Below are positions 8,234 through 17,536 of a stretch of 64,000 nucleotides of DNA, in pieces. Each line of letters begins with the position of its first letter. Position 1 is the stretch's first letter. The position numbers were made by a program, and so were the translations under genes. Source of the DNA: Flavobacterium sp. (GTDB taxonomy: Bacteria; Bacteroidota; Bacteroidia; Flavobacteriales; Flavobacteriaceae); assembly GCF_027533505.1 (NCBI RefSeq), contig NZ_JAPZUB010000037.1:62001-126000 (forward strand). The letters run 5' to 3'. The notes under the pieces are model-generated. The model did not search any database and was not told where the DNA came from. It saw nothing but the letters and a program-made list of their open reading frames with translations.

Positions 8234-10210
8234 TTAGACTTTTTTCAAAATAATTTTTTCTGTATTTTTCTTTACAAATTCATTAAAAAGGGAGCGTAAG
8301 AATTCATAATTTTCTGAACCTATAATGGCTTGATTGATATCTAATGTTAAAATAATTTGTATTTGATTATCCGCACTTTGAATCATATACTTGAATCCTG
8401 CTATATTTTCTGGCATTGTAAAGGCTTTACCTTCTGGGAGTACTTCAACTACATATCCTTCCGGAATCGTCAAAGAAATGGTTGTTTTATCTTGATGGGG
8501 ATAAATAAAATCAACGGGATATTCTCGTTCATCTTGTTTGAAAGGATTTTCACTCAATGTTTTAAATAAGAGTGGGCTAATATGTAGTTTACCACCAATG
8601 AGTTCAACAGAATGATTATCTTTAAAACTATACGATTCAACTATTGGCTTTGAAATTTCTAAGTTATTTTGAACACTGAAGTCTGAGACCTCAATACCAC
8701 TATGCCGCTTTTCCAAACGTTCCATTTGAGACTCAATACTGGCATTTCCATAACGTGTTCTGTAATCAAAAGCTTCGTAATCAAAATACATTTCGCGGAC
8801 TTTCCCTTCAATGACACCCGTCTTATCGATTTTTGCCATTAATGTGGTAGCACTTTTTGATAAAAATGAAGGCACCAAATTAATCGATTGATTTGTACCA
8901 TCACTTTGAATAATTCGCCCTTGCCAATTTAAATCTCTTGTCGGTAAAATATTGGGCATTGAATACTTGCTGGTTGCATCCATCAAATAAATATTATCCT
9001 GAAACTTAACGGCAGCAATCACATAATTAAAAGATGTCTGACTTGGAAAAAGCGGAATTCCATTGTTCCGCGTGCTAATAATTACGGGATTGGCATTCAA
9101 TCCCGCATAACGCAACATAGAGACTAACATTAGATTTAGTTCTGCAACATTTCCTTTCTTTTCAGCGTACGCTTTTTTCACCCCATCTTTACAAAACACT
9201 CCATAAAACTCATTCCAGTTCATACGGTTACGAACGAAACTAAACAAAATAACCATTCGTTCTTCTGGGTCAGAAATTCCCTGAAGTAAACCATCCACAT
9301 CTTTTTCAAAATATCCTGTTTTTTTTAACTCATCACCAAAATTCGAAGAAACATAAATCTCTTTTGCAACGGTCTCCCAATCGGTTGAATATCTTTTGAT
9401 CTGCGAATTAGGATATTGAGTTGTAGATAATTCATGAACCAAAGTTGTGCGGTAATTATTAATGTTACTGGTGAATATTTCCTCTTTTAAAGCCGCTATG
9501 TTTTCGACAACATATTTTGAAGTCTCTTCACGAAAACGAAATCCACCGGAACTGGAGGAATTGGAAGTATTATAAACAGAACGCTCTCTATAATCTTTGC
9601 TAATTATAGGAGAATGATACCCCCTAAAATGTTTACTGTAGGTAAAATATTCAGGAATTACTGTGGTGTACTCTGAATATAGAACGGGTATTGACTTTTG
9701 AAAAACCCATTCGGGGAAATTGTGAATATAAGGAGAAGAAATCATGACTTTATATTCAATAATAGATCCCTCTCTAACATTTGGCATAGTAATCTTTTTT
9801 AACGCCCAATATTTATTTACTTCCTCACGGAACTCACCACTACTGTTTAACTTGGTCTTTTCAATTTTACCATCAATCAAATTGTATGTGACTGCTTTTG
9901 AAAAAGAGACTTTTTCCTCGCTAGTACCACCTCCTGTGTATATTCGTTCCACAGCATTAGCATACTCATACCCTTCCTTTTTGTATATCTTTATTTTTGT
10001 TTGGATTTCAGTAATTATTCTAAACCCTTCATTCTCTGAGTATTCAAAATAAGTCTTACCAAGACTAAACAAAACGGCAGCTGGAGCCGAAGTATCTGCA
10101 GGACAAAATTTTTGGCTAAGTTCATCAAGAGTAACTTCCCCCAATTCTCTTTTTTGAGCAATACTAGAAAGTGCAGTAAATACACTTATGATTAAAATAA
10201 ACTTTTTCAT
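8234..10210 (-). CDS. DUF3857 protein with degenerate transglutaminase domain
   Basis: A 658-residue exported protein: signal peptide at about 1-18 ending SSIAQ, N-terminal DUF3857 beta domain, a central transglutaminase-like domain (about 300-420), and a C-terminal beta domain. In the active paralogue downstream of the promoter the nucleophile motif is GDCKA. Here the aligned segment reads KGNVAELNLMLVSMLRYAG, so the Cys is Val, and the His position (TSFNYVI) is Asn. Catalysis by the usual Cys-His-Asp mechanism is therefore unlikely, and a binding or structural role fits better. It follows the 634-residue paralogue with a 4-bp gap and is co-transcribed with it. Function is not known. Confidence 0.85.
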   Translation of the reverse strand: MKKFILIISVFTALSSIAQKRELGEVTLDELSQKFCPADTSAPAAVLFSLGKTYFEYSENEGFRIITEIQTKIKIYKKEGYEYANAVERIYTGGGTSEEKVSFSKAVTYNLIDGKIEKTKLNSSGEFREEVNKYWALKKITMPNVREGSIIEYKVMISSPYIHNFPEWVFQKSIPVLYSEYTTVIPEYFTYSKHFRGYHSPIISKDYRERSVYNTSNSSSSGGFRFREETSKYVVENIAALKEEIFTSNINNYRTTLVHELSTTQYPNSQIKRYSTDWETVAKEIYVSSNFGDELKKTGYFEKDVDGLLQGISDPEERMVILFSFVRNRMNWNEFYGVFCKDGVKKAYAEKKGNVAELNLMLVSMLRYAGLNANPVIISTRNNGIPLFPSQTSFNYVIAAVKFQDNIYLMDATSKYSMPNILPTRDLNWQGRIIQSDGTNQSINLVPSFLSKSATTLMAKIDKTGVIEGKVREMYFDYEAFDYRTRYGNASIESQMERLEKRHSGIEVSDFSVQNNLEISKPIVESYSFKDNHSVELIGGKLHISPLLFKTLSENPFKQDEREYPVDFIYPHQDKTTISLTIPEGYVVEVLPEGKAFTMPENIAGFKYMIQSADNQIQIILTLDINQAIIGSENYEFLRSLFNEFVKKNTEKIILKKV

Positions 10211-10214
10211 TATT

Positions 10215-12119
10215 TTAGGCTTTGATTAATACTACTTTGGTTGAATCCAAACGAGCAACTTGTTCACGGAACTTTCTAAAACTCTCATAATCTGTTTTTT
10301 CAAAAAGTCCTTTTTTCATAAAAAATGAACGTTTCACTTCTAATTTTTCAGGAGATAACATCATTAAATTCAATCGATACTCTCCAAACTTATCCAGCAG
10401 AGTTGTTGAATCAGGCAATGTTTCTATCTTGTATCCTTTAGGCAACTCAATGATTATCGAATCCTCATCATAAAAACCTCGGGCAATTTCAAAAGGATAT
10501 TTTCGATTTCGATAGCGCGTTGGAATAGTGTGAGTTTGATTGAAAACATTTACTTCTAACGTTTGATATTGCCCACTTTTTTTGACATAATCTGGGGAAG
10601 AAATGACGAGCTCCTCAGTAAATTCTACTGCTTTTTTATCGTTAACAAACTTATAATTTTCAATAATCATATTATTTATCCAAGACATTTCCTCCTTATA
10701 TTTTTCATTAACATCTTTCTTGGATTTCAACTCAATACCTTCAGAATTACTATATTGAAAACCTGTACTTTTTCGCATCATCACGCCTTTCATAGAACCA
10801 TCCTCCGCAATTGTCACAATTCCAGTGGTTATTTGCTTACTCTTGTGGTTGTTATAATCATTCGTTTTTACTATCTCACCTCCTTGGGGCTTGATAAGAA
10901 GTGCATAACGATCATCTGTAAAACTTCCTTGATAACCAAATGGATTGGACTGACTGGTACATTCCATAAACAAGTATCCTCCTTTTTCATCGGGTAAGGC
11001 CAAAATCATGTGATTCCCTTGCATAGCAACAAAATCTGTAGTTAAATCTCGAGTATCATTACCTGCGTATATTATAGTACAATAAGACTCTACTCCAACA
11101 GCTTTCAAAAGAGCGCGGGTATAATTGGATAATGCTTTACAATCGCCATACCCCAATCGATCGACATCTTTGGCTAGCATCGGTTTCCATCCCCCCACAC
11201 CTAATTGAATGCTTACATAGCGAGTTTTATTTTGAACATACTCGTAAATTTTCTGTGCTTTTTCAATATTCGTTTTCGTATCCTTTACTAAACTTTGTAC
11301 TTTTACCACTGTTGCATCGGGGAGTTCATCGGTTCCCGTAAGTAGCGCATTGTAATACCAACTTCCATAGGATGGCCAAGTATTTGCGTTTCCTTCCACT
11401 CCTTCAAGATTAAATTTATCCAAAGCAAATCGTACCATTGGAAAAATATCATAAAATGGCGGAGAATAATCTTCTGGCTTTTCAGCCTTAAAATTCTCTA
11501 TCGAATACACAATCTTACCAGCACTCTCCTCTTTTAGAATGGTGTGTCCTTCAAAGTTTATCTCTTTTACTTTAACTTTTAAATCGTCAGGATAAAAATA
11601 GTGAATACGTGCTTTTTGAACACTTTCATAATATGATCCGATAGGTACCCAAGGCTGCAAAAAAGCTGTATTCGTTGATTTTACTTCGCTTTCGAAAACA
11701 ATCGTAAATGGATAGCCCGTGGGAGTATAATCCAAATATAAAATACGGTCGTCAGTGGCTATTGAAAATCCATCCGATACGCTGTGATCCTTAAAATCGG
11801 ACTGTCTGTATTTCTTAATCTCGTTCCCTGTAGCATTATAAACAATTACACTCAAAGAATTTATTTTGAGTGAAGGGCTGTAGTTTTCAGACAAATCCAA
11901 ATTACGCATCCCCTTCTCATTTAAAACCGTGACAACTTCACGTTTCTTTAAGGTAAATGCTTTTTGAGAGAGAATTTTTACCTCATAATCACGCTCTCGA
12001 ACAATAGCATTAGCATTTTCTTTAAGTATTTCTGGAAGTGTTAGGGATGAATAAGGCGTTTCTTGCGCTTGAACCAATTGACATATCACTAACAGGGCGA
12101 ATAAAATAGGCTTATACAT
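10215..12119 (-). CDS. DUF3857/transglutaminase-like secreted protein
   Basis: A 634-residue paralogue of the next gene, with a signal peptide (about 1-18, ending LVQAQ), DUF3857 domain, transglutaminase core and C-terminal domain. The core keeps the catalytic pattern: GYGDCKALSNYTRALLKA (Cys near residue 325), GNHMILALPD (His), and ECTSQSNPFGYQG. Members are common in Bacteroidetes, are periplasmic or surface-associated, and may be thiol proteases or transglutaminases; the substrate is unknown. It is first in a two-gene operon behind a consensus promoter. The region is more AT-rich than the aromatic operon nearby. Confidence 0.88.
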   Translation of the reverse strand: MYKPILFALLVICQLVQAQETPYSSLTLPEILKENANAIVRERDYEVKILSQKAFTLKKREVVTVLNEKGMRNLDLSENYSPSLKINSLSVIVYNATGNEIKKYRQSDFKDHSVSDGFSIATDDRILYLDYTPTGYPFTIVFESEVKSTNTAFLQPWVPIGSYYESVQKARIHYFYPDDLKVKVKEINFEGHTILKEESAGKIVYSIENFKAEKPEDYSPPFYDIFPMVRFALDKFNLEGVEGNANTWPSYGSWYYNALLTGTDELPDATVVKVQSLVKDTKTNIEKAQKIYEYVQNKTRYVSIQLGVGGWKPMLAKDVDRLGYGDCKALSNYTRALLKAVGVESYCTIIYAGNDTRDLTTDFVAMQGNHMILALPDEKGGYLFMECTSQSNPFGYQGSFTDDRYALLIKPQGGEIVKTNDYNNHKSKQITTGIVTIAEDGSMKGVMMRKSTGFQYSNSEGIELKSKKDVNEKYKEEMSWINNMIIENYKFVNDKKAVEFTEELVISSPDYVKKSGQYQTLEVNVFNQTHTIPTRYRNRKYPFEIARGFYDEDSIIIELPKGYKIETLPDSTTLLDKFGEYRLNLMMLSPEKLEVKRSFFMKKGLFEKTDYESFRKFREQVARLDSTKVVLIKA

Positions 12120-12136
12120 CTCGAACTAATTTTTTT

Positions 12137-12167
12137 CAAATATATTTTTTTTGGAAAATATTAACAA
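12137..12167 (-). promoter_or_regulatory. Promoter of the DUF3857 operon
   Basis: Minus strand: TTG (12165-12167), a 20-bp spacer, TATATTTG (12137-12144). It is 18 bases upstream of the ATG at 12119, so the 5' leader would be very short. Confidence 0.7.
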
Positions 12168-12174
12168 ACAAAAT

Positions 12175-12627
12175 TTAAAATTTATTTTGGGTATCAATAA
12201 AAATAGTGACTGGACCATCATTTAGTAAGGCGACTTTCATATCGGCGCCAAAAATACCTGTACCGACTTTTTTCCCCAATTCGCGCTCCATCGCCAACAC
12301 AAAAGCTTCATACAAAGGAATCGCTTGTTCGGGTCGGGCTGCCTTAATGTAGGAAGGACGATTGCCTTTTTTGGTCATAGCGTGCAACGTAAACTGACTT
12401 ACCACAATACAATCGCCTTGGCAATCTTTGACAGATAGGTTCATAACCCCCTGAGCATCGCCAAAGATGCGTAGGTTAGCAACTTTAGACGCCAACCACA
12501 ATACATCGTCCATTCCATCGGCATCCTCTACGCCCAATAGAATTAATACCCCTGACTGAATTTCAGAAACTACTTTTCCATCAACAGTTACTGAAGCTTG
12601 AGTGACTCTTTGAAGAACTGCACGCAT
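12175..12627 (-). CDS. dtd: D-aminoacyl-tRNA deacylase
   Basis: The 150-residue Dtd removes D-amino acids (and glycine mischarged on tRNA-Ala) from tRNAs. The starting [17 protein letters not shown], the SQFTLHA motif near residue 80 and the Gly-cisPro motif [10 protein letters not shown] near the C-terminus are the family's signature and active-site elements. Length is normal. It lies directly downstream of a repeat block that begins seven bases before its ATG. No promoter could be assigned; transcription may come from rsgA. Confidence 0.96.
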   Translation of the reverse strand: MRAVLQRVTQASVTVDGKVVSEIQSGVLILLGVEDADGMDDVLWLASKVANLRIFGDAQGVMNLSVKDCQGDCIVVSQFTLHAMTKKGNRPSYIKAARPEQAIPLYEAFVLAMERELGKKVGTGIFGADMKVALLNDGPVTIFIDTQNKF

Positions 12628-12633
12628 AAGGAA

Positions 12634-12868
12634 GAGTTATGAATTATGAGTTATGAATTATGAGTTATGAATTATGAGTTTTTAGGTTTGAGGTTGAGTT
12701 TGAATATCAAATTAGCATCCCTGCCACCACTGAAAGCCAACAACTAATCACCCCCGAAGTCTCGGAACTAATCACTAGTCACTAATCACTAGTCACTAAT
12801 CACTAGTCACTAATCACTAGTCACTAGTCACTAGTCACTAGTCACTAGTCACTAATCACTAATCACTA
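12634..12868. repeat. Intergenic short tandem repeats between rsgA and dtd
   Basis: Gagttat/gaattat units occupy 12634-12680 and a copy of the cccccgaagtctcgg hairpin-type unit lies near 12748-12770. A run of about 14 heptamers of the cactagt/cactaat type occupies 12769-12868. The rsgA stop codon TAG is formed by the last repeat unit. The same families occur at 7.2 kb and 26.4 kb. Confidence 0.9.
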
Positions 12869-13828
12869 CCCACTCTTGCGCTCATCAGCATACTGATCCC
12901 CACGGTACTGCTCGTCATCTCCGGCTAAAATTTGCAAATAACTGCGGTAGCGCGACCAAGCAATTTCGTCGGCATCTAGCGCTTTTTTTACGGCACATTG
13001 AGGCTCTTCTTTATGAAGGCAATTGTTGAACTTGCACGATTCTTTTAAGGCAAAAAACTCAGGAAAGTAATCACTCACTTCTTCGGGCTCCATATCGACC
13101 ACGCCAAAACCACGAATGCCGGGAGTGTCAATAATTTTTGTCCCGAACGACAAATCAAACATTTCGGCAAATGTTGTTGTATGTTGCCCCTGTTGATGGG
13201 AATCCGAAATCGAAGCGGTACGTAAATCCAACCCCGGTTCTAACGCATTGACCAATGTGGATTTGCCTACTCCAGAATGGCCAGAAAACATACATACTTT
13301 ACCCTTCATTAAGACTTTTAGTTCCTCAAGACCTTTGGATTCTAAGGCCGAAACGCGCAAACAACGGTAGCCAATCTGACTGTAAACATATTGCAAATAC
13401 AATTGCTCCTCCAAAGCCGCTTCGTCATAAGTGTCTATTTTATTAAATATAAGCACCGCTTCAATACCATAAGCCTCAGCAGTAACCAAAAACCGATCGA
13501 TAAAACTGGTCGTTGTGGTAGGATTATTGATGGTTATCAGCAAAAAAACTACATCTACATTGGCCGCAATGATGTGTACTTGTTTGGACAAGTTTACCGA
13601 TTTGCGAATGATGTAGTTTTTCCGATCATGGATAGTGTGAATTTGTCCTATGATTTCATCCGTAGACTGATCTAAGTCAAAATCAACGCGGTCGCCTACA
13701 GCAATCGGATTGGTACTTTTGATGCCTTGGATGCGAAACTTTCCTTTAATCCGACAATCGTACAACGCTCCCGTATCCGTTTTTACTGTGTAGTAACTTC
13801 CCGTCGATTTGTAAACCCATCCTGTCAT
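12866..13828 (-). CDS. rsgA: Ribosome small-subunit-dependent GTPase A
   Basis: RsgA helps late 30S maturation. The 320-residue product shows an OB fold, then a circularly permuted GTPase in which G4 (FNKID) precedes the P-loop GHSGVGKST, the QHTTTF switch and DTPGIRGF. A C-terminal zinc knuckle follows (CKFNNCLHKEEPQC). The start MTGWVYKSTG at 13828 is preferred to an in-frame ATG at 13855. The latter would translate the terminator hairpin of the gene upstream and a TATTTTTG -7-like element at 13833-13840. If that element is used, the mRNA would be nearly leaderless. The 3' end runs into the heptamer repeats. Confidence 0.95.
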   Translation of the reverse strand: MTGWVYKSTGSYYTVKTDTGALYDCRIKGKFRIQGIKSTNPIAVGDRVDFDLDQSTDEIIGQIHTIHDRKNYIIRKSVNLSKQVHIIAANVDVVFLLITINNPTTTTSFIDRFLVTAEAYGIEAVLIFNKIDTYDEAALEEQLYLQYVYSQIGYRCLRVSALESKGLEELKVLMKGKVCMFSGHSGVGKSTLVNALEPGLDLRTASISDSHQQGQHTTTFAEMFDLSFGTKIIDTPGIRGFGVVDMEPEEVSDYFPEFFALKESCKFNNCLHKEEPQCAVKKALDADEIAWSRYRSYLQILAGDDEQYRGDQYADERKSG

Positions 13829-13844
13829 GCTACAAAAATAAAAT

Positions 13845-13868
13845 AAAAAAGGCACCGAAGTGCCTTTA
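13845..13868 (-). terminator. Intrinsic terminator before rsgA
   Basis: Minus strand AAAGGCAC-TTCG-GTGCCTTT followed by T6: an 8-bp stem with a stable UUCG tetraloop. It lies about 20 bases after the stop of the small secreted protein gene and separates it from rsgA. Confidence 0.92.
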
Positions 13869-13889
13869 GTATTTTGAAATAATGCGGAA

Positions 13890-14408
13890 TTAGTATTTGT
13901 AAGCTACTCCTTTTTTGATGACCTGAGAACCTCCCAATTGGTTAGAATTAGCACCCACAGTGGCTTTGTCAGCAGTTAATAGAATAAAAGGACATCCTAA
14001 CTTAGCGGCTTCCATTTTTAATTTTTTCTCTGCCTTCTTGTCTCCTGTATTTCCTGTTTGAAAGTTGATTAATCCCGTTTTTCCACGTACTTCTTCTCCT
14101 TTTTTCAAACCAGAGATGTATGCTTTATCTTCCAAGATGACAACTTTTTCCCAATCGTCTTCTCCGTTGATAACAATTTTCTCTGTAACTTCTTCTACAC
14201 GTCCGGATTTTCCGTAAACGATTTTTTCAATAGCATACTTACTTACTGTATTTTCTGCATCCTCGCCATCATATTTGAATACGATGGTAAACTCTTCTAA
14301 TTTAACTACTTTTCCGGTAATCACTTCACCGTTGTGCTTGTAAATTTTGTCTGCCTGTGCTGATACAATAGAAGTGATCAAGGCAAATAGTAAAACTAAT
14401 TTTTTCAT
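13890..14408 (-). CDS. Conserved secreted protein of unknown function
   Basis: The ATG at 14408 (MKKLVLLFALITSIVSAQ) starts a clear signal peptide; the longer reading from 14438 adds ten residues without merit. The mature protein, about 155 residues, starts with a short beta-rich segment (NGEVITGKVVKLEEFTIVF) followed by KYAIEKIVYGKSGRVEEV. Similar segments occur in many small Bacteroidetes exported proteins. The C-terminal part is Lys-rich, then GANSNQLGG. I do not recognise a function. It follows the aromatic operon by 40 bp and ends in a strong terminator, so it may be the last gene of that transcript. Confidence 0.75.
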   Translation of the reverse strand: MKKLVLLFALITSIVSAQADKIYKHNGEVITGKVVKLEEFTIVFKYDGEDAENTVSKYAIEKIVYGKSGRVEEVTEKIVINGEDDWEKVVILEDKAYISGLKKGEEVRGKTGLINFQTGNTGDKKAEKKLKMEAAKLGCPFILLTADKATVGANSNQLGGSQVIKKGVAYKY

Positions 14409-14448
14409 GATAAATAATTTAGAGGTTATCGAACGCAATATTACTAAA

Positions 14449-15534
14449 TTATTCTGACTTAAAAACTTTTTCTTGATGCGCGATACTTTCTTGGTGAATC
14501 GCTTTAAAGAACTGAACGATAAACTCTTCGCTCAAGCCTCTCTGCGAGCCTTCCTTGACCATGCGTTCCAAGATTTCATTCCAACGTTTATTTTGTAAAA
14601 CCGCCACATTCTTTTCCTTTTTCAAAGTGCCAATGTCTTCGGCGACTTTCATCCGTTGTCCAATCACATCCAACAATTTGGAATCGTAGTCGTCGATTTT
14701 AACGCGTAATTTGGACAATTGCTGCAAATAGTCACCATCGGCATCATCTTCTTTGCGAATCACCAAATCAAAAATAATTTGCTTCAACCGCTCGGGGGTC
14801 ACTTGTTGCGCCGCATCACTCCAAGCATTATCGGGATCGCAGTGGGTTTCGATAATCATTCCATCGTAATTAAAATCCAAGGCTTGTTGCGTCACTTGAA
14901 AAATCATATCGCGCTTTCCCGTAATGTGCGACGGGTCGATAATCAAAGGGATGTCAGGGAACTTGCTTTGAAAATCTATCGCAATCTGCCACTCGGGATT
15001 ATTGCGGTATTTGGTTTTTTCGTAGGTTGAAAATCCGCGGTGAATCACGCCTAATTTTTTAATTCCCGCATTGTACAAGCGCTCTATCCCACCAATCCAC
15101 AACGCTAAATCGGGATTAACCGGATTTTTCACCAATACAATCTTATCCGTGTTTTGTAAAGCGTCGGCGATTTCTTGTACGGCAAATGGGTTTACTGTGG
15201 TGCGTGCCCCAATCCATAACACATCGATATCGTGTTCCAAAGCCAATTTCACATGCGCTGCTGTAGCCACTTCAACCGCCATCAACAATCCGGTTTCGGC
15301 TTTGGCCTTTTGCAACCATTTCAATCCGATTTCGCCCACACCTTCAAATCCACCAGGTCGAGTGCGGGGCTTCCAAATGCCTGCGCGATAGATGGACACT
15401 TTTGAATCTTGCAGTTCACGAGCAATTTGTAGGACTTGATTTTCAGTTTCGGCGCTACAGGGACCCGCAATCACCAACGGATGGGGCAAATGAAAATCAT
15501 CCAACCATGTGCGCATTTCTTTCTTATTTTCCAT
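14449..15534 (-). CDS. Bifunctional 3-deoxy-7-phosphoheptulonate synthase / chorismate mutase
   Basis: A 361-residue fusion. Residues 1 to about 265 are a DAHP synthase of the KDO8P-synthase-like type: VIAGPCSAE near residue 18, the IWKPRTRPGGFEGVG block near 53, VIHRGFSTYEKTKYRNNP, and IDPSHITGKRD. Residues about 270-355 are an AroQ-type chorismate mutase helix bundle (LSKLRVKIDDYDSKLLDVIG, then RMKVAEDIGTLKKEKN). It therefore supplies both the first shikimate step and the branch-point step to prephenate, which the two upstream enzymes consume. The CM domain may also act as an allosteric sensor for prephenate, as in other fusions. It is last of four tightly packed genes (5-bp gap to tyrA). 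Confidence 0.95.
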   Translation of the reverse strand: MENKKEMRTWLDDFHLPHPLVIAGPCSAETENQVLQIARELQDSKVSIYRAGIWKPRTRPGGFEGVGEIGLKWLQKAKAETGLLMAVEVATAAHVKLALEHDIDVLWIGARTTVNPFAVQEIADALQNTDKIVLVKNPVNPDLALWIGGIERLYNAGIKKLGVIHRGFSTYEKTKYRNNPEWQIAIDFQSKFPDIPLIIDPSHITGKRDMIFQVTQQALDFNYDGMIIETHCDPDNAWSDAAQQVTPERLKQIIFDLVIRKEDDADGDYLQQLSKLRVKIDDYDSKLLDVIGQRMKVAEDIGTLKKEKNVAVLQNKRWNEILERMVKEGSQRGLSEEFIVQFFKAIHQESIAHQEKVFKSE

Positions 15535-15539
15535 AGGGC

Positions 15540-16391
15540 TTATTTTTTGATTCCGTTTAATATTTCTTTAATGCGATTCGTATGTTGCATTTCTTGGTAC
15601 AATGCGTCATATTGATCCGTTTCTAATAATTCCCGAAATCGGGACAAATTTCGGATATATTCTTCTAAAGTGGCCAAAACATTTGCTTTGTTTTGGTTAA
15701 AAATAGGCGTCCACATATCGGGGGAACTCTTTGCTAGACGCACCGTACTTTCAAAACCGCTCCCGGCCATGTCAAAAATATCGCGCTCGTCTTTCTCTTT
15801 TTCGATGACGGTTTTGCCCAACATAAACGAACTGATATGCGACAGATGGGACACATAGGCGATATGTTTGTCGTGTGATTTTGGATCCATATACCGAATG
15901 CGCATTCCCAATTTATGGAACAATTCCATTGCGCGTACTTGCAGCCCAAAGGCCGTTTTTTCAACCTCACAAATGATATTCGTTTTCCCTTCAAACAAAC
16001 CTTGTAATGCTGCTGTGGGTCCTGAAAATTCCGTTCCTGCTATGGGATGGGTAGCTAAAAAATTACGGCGGTTGCGATGGTGTTGTACGGCTTCACACAA
16101 GGGTTGTTTGGTCGAACCTACATCGATGACTAAGGTCTTTTCATTCACTAAATCCAATACTTCAAGTACTACGGTAAGCGCTTTGTCCACCGGCACTGAA
16201 ACGATTACCACATCCATTTGCGGTATTTCTTCCCACGCCCCCTCACGATTGACAATCCCAAGTTCGATTGCTTTTTGCACATGAACTGTATCGACATCTA
16301 TTCCAATAATTTCGGCTTGATCCCAAATCAAACGGATATCTCGGGCGAGTGAACCTCCTATCAAACCTATACCGATAATTGCTACTTTCAT
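15540..16391 (-). CDS. tyrA: Prephenate dehydrogenase
   Basis: The 283-residue NAD(P)-dependent enzyme oxidatively decarboxylates prephenate to 4-hydroxyphenylpyruvate. The N-terminal Rossmann loop is GIGLIGGSLARDIR, followed by the prephenate-binding HPIAGTEFSGP near residue 115, and YVSHLSHISSFMLG near 178. There is no fused chorismate mutase or ACT domain at the C-terminus; the mutase is supplied by the next gene. Its ATG overlaps the aminotransferase stop by 4 bp, so translation is coupled. Confidence 0.93.
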   Translation of the reverse strand: MKVAIIGIGLIGGSLARDIRLIWDQAEIIGIDVDTVHVQKAIELGIVNREGAWEEIPQMDVVIVSVPVDKALTVVLEVLDLVNEKTLVIDVGSTKQPLCEAVQHHRNRRNFLATHPIAGTEFSGPTAALQGLFEGKTNIICEVEKTAFGLQVRAMELFHKLGMRIRYMDPKSHDKHIAYVSHLSHISSFMLGKTVIEKEKDERDIFDMAGSGFESTVRLAKSSPDMWTPIFNQNKANVLATLEEYIRNLSRFRELLETDQYDALYQEMQHTNRIKEILNGIKK

Positions 16392-17536
16392 GGGGTAAAT
16401 CGTTGTATTACTTCTTCAATTTTTTCTTCGGTCACACAAAGTGAAAAGCGAATGTATCCTTTTCCGTTGCTGCCAAAAATGAGGCCTGGGGTGATAAACA
16501 CATGGTAGTTATACAACCATTCATCAATCAATGTTTCGGCGTTACTTTTTTGGGGCAACTTCGCCCAAACGAAGAGTCCCACTCCCTTTTTATCATAGGT
16601 ACATCCCAACAAATCGGCCAACTGCCAAATCAATTCGCGGCGACGGGCATAGATTTCGTGTTGGGCTTCAAACCACTCTGCTCCCAAGGATAAAGCAGTC
16701 ACAGCGCCTTTTTGAATGCCTAAAAACATACCGCTATCCATATTGCTTTTCACTTTCAACACGGCTTCCAAAAATGCGGGTTTCCCTACCGCCATGCCAA
16801 CTCGCCAACCGGCCATATTGAAGGTTTTGCTTAGCGAATTGAGTTCGATAGCCACTTCTTCAGCTCCTTCACAATTGAAAATGGAAATCGGACTGTGGTG
16901 CAACACAAAACTGTATGGATTGTCATTGATTAAAAGCAACTCGTGCTTACGCGCAAAATCAACCCATTGTTGCAACAAAGCTAAATTTCCGGGTGCCCCC
17001 GTGGGCATGTGCGGGTAGCCGATGAAAATCATTTTCACGCGAGACAAATCCAAGGCTTCCAAAGCGGCAAAATCAGGCAACCACTCTTGCTCCGGTTGAA
17101 GGTCGTAATACAAGGCCTCAGCCTGCACCAATTCCGCTACCGAAGCATAGGTAGGATAGCCCGGGTTGGGTAACAAGACTTGATCGCCTGGGTTTAGAAA
17201 CGCCATAGCGATGTGCAAAATCCCTTCTTTGGACCCCATTAAGGGGAGAAAATCGATCGGACTATCGGGTGCGATTCCAAATTGTGTGGTATAAAATTGA
17301 CGCATGCCGGCACGGAGTTCGGGAATCCCTTGATAGCTCTGGTACTCATGGGCTTTGGGTAGCGAAAGTGCATCGACTAGCGCTTGTTGTACCGCAGGGT
17401 GCGGTGGCAAGTCGGGACTCCCTATACCCATATTAATTACGGGATGTCCTTGTGCCATGAGGGCTTGGACTTCCTTCAATTTGCGCGAGAAATAATATTC
17501 CTGCACAGACTGTAAGCGATTGGCTGGAGTAATCAT
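16388..17536 (-). CDS. Class I/II PLP-dependent aminotransferase (aromatic operon)
   Basis: A 382-residue fold-type I aminotransferase. NMGIGSPDLPPHP lies near residue 35, NPGYPTYA near 125 and INDNPYSF near 205. The PLP-binding lysine is in LSKTFNMAGWRVG near residue 235, and the C-terminal Arg is in KGYIRFSLC. It is related to LL-diaminopimelate and aspartate-type enzymes. Its position between prephenate dehydratase and prephenate dehydrogenase, with 4-bp overlaps on both sides, implies that it transaminates phenylpyruvate and 4-hydroxyphenylpyruvate. That assignment rests on context; motifs alone do not give the substrate. Confidence 0.9.
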   Translation of the reverse strand: MITPANRLQSVQEYYFSRKLKEVQALMAQGHPVINMGIGSPDLPPHPAVQQALVDALSLPKAHEYQSYQGIPELRAGMRQFYTTQFGIAPDSPIDFLPLMGSKEGILHIAMAFLNPGDQVLLPNPGYPTYASVAELVQAEALYYDLQPEQEWLPDFAALEALDLSRVKMIFIGYPHMPTGAPGNLALLQQWVDFARKHELLLINDNPYSFVLHHSPISIFNCEGAEEVAIELNSLSKTFNMAGWRVGMAVGKPAFLEAVLKVKSNMDSGMFLGIQKGAVTALSLGAEWFEAQHEIYARRRELIWQLADLLGCTYDKKGVGLFVWAKLPQKSNAETLIDEWLYNYHVFITPGLIFGSNGKGYIRFSLCVTEEKIEEVIQRFTP

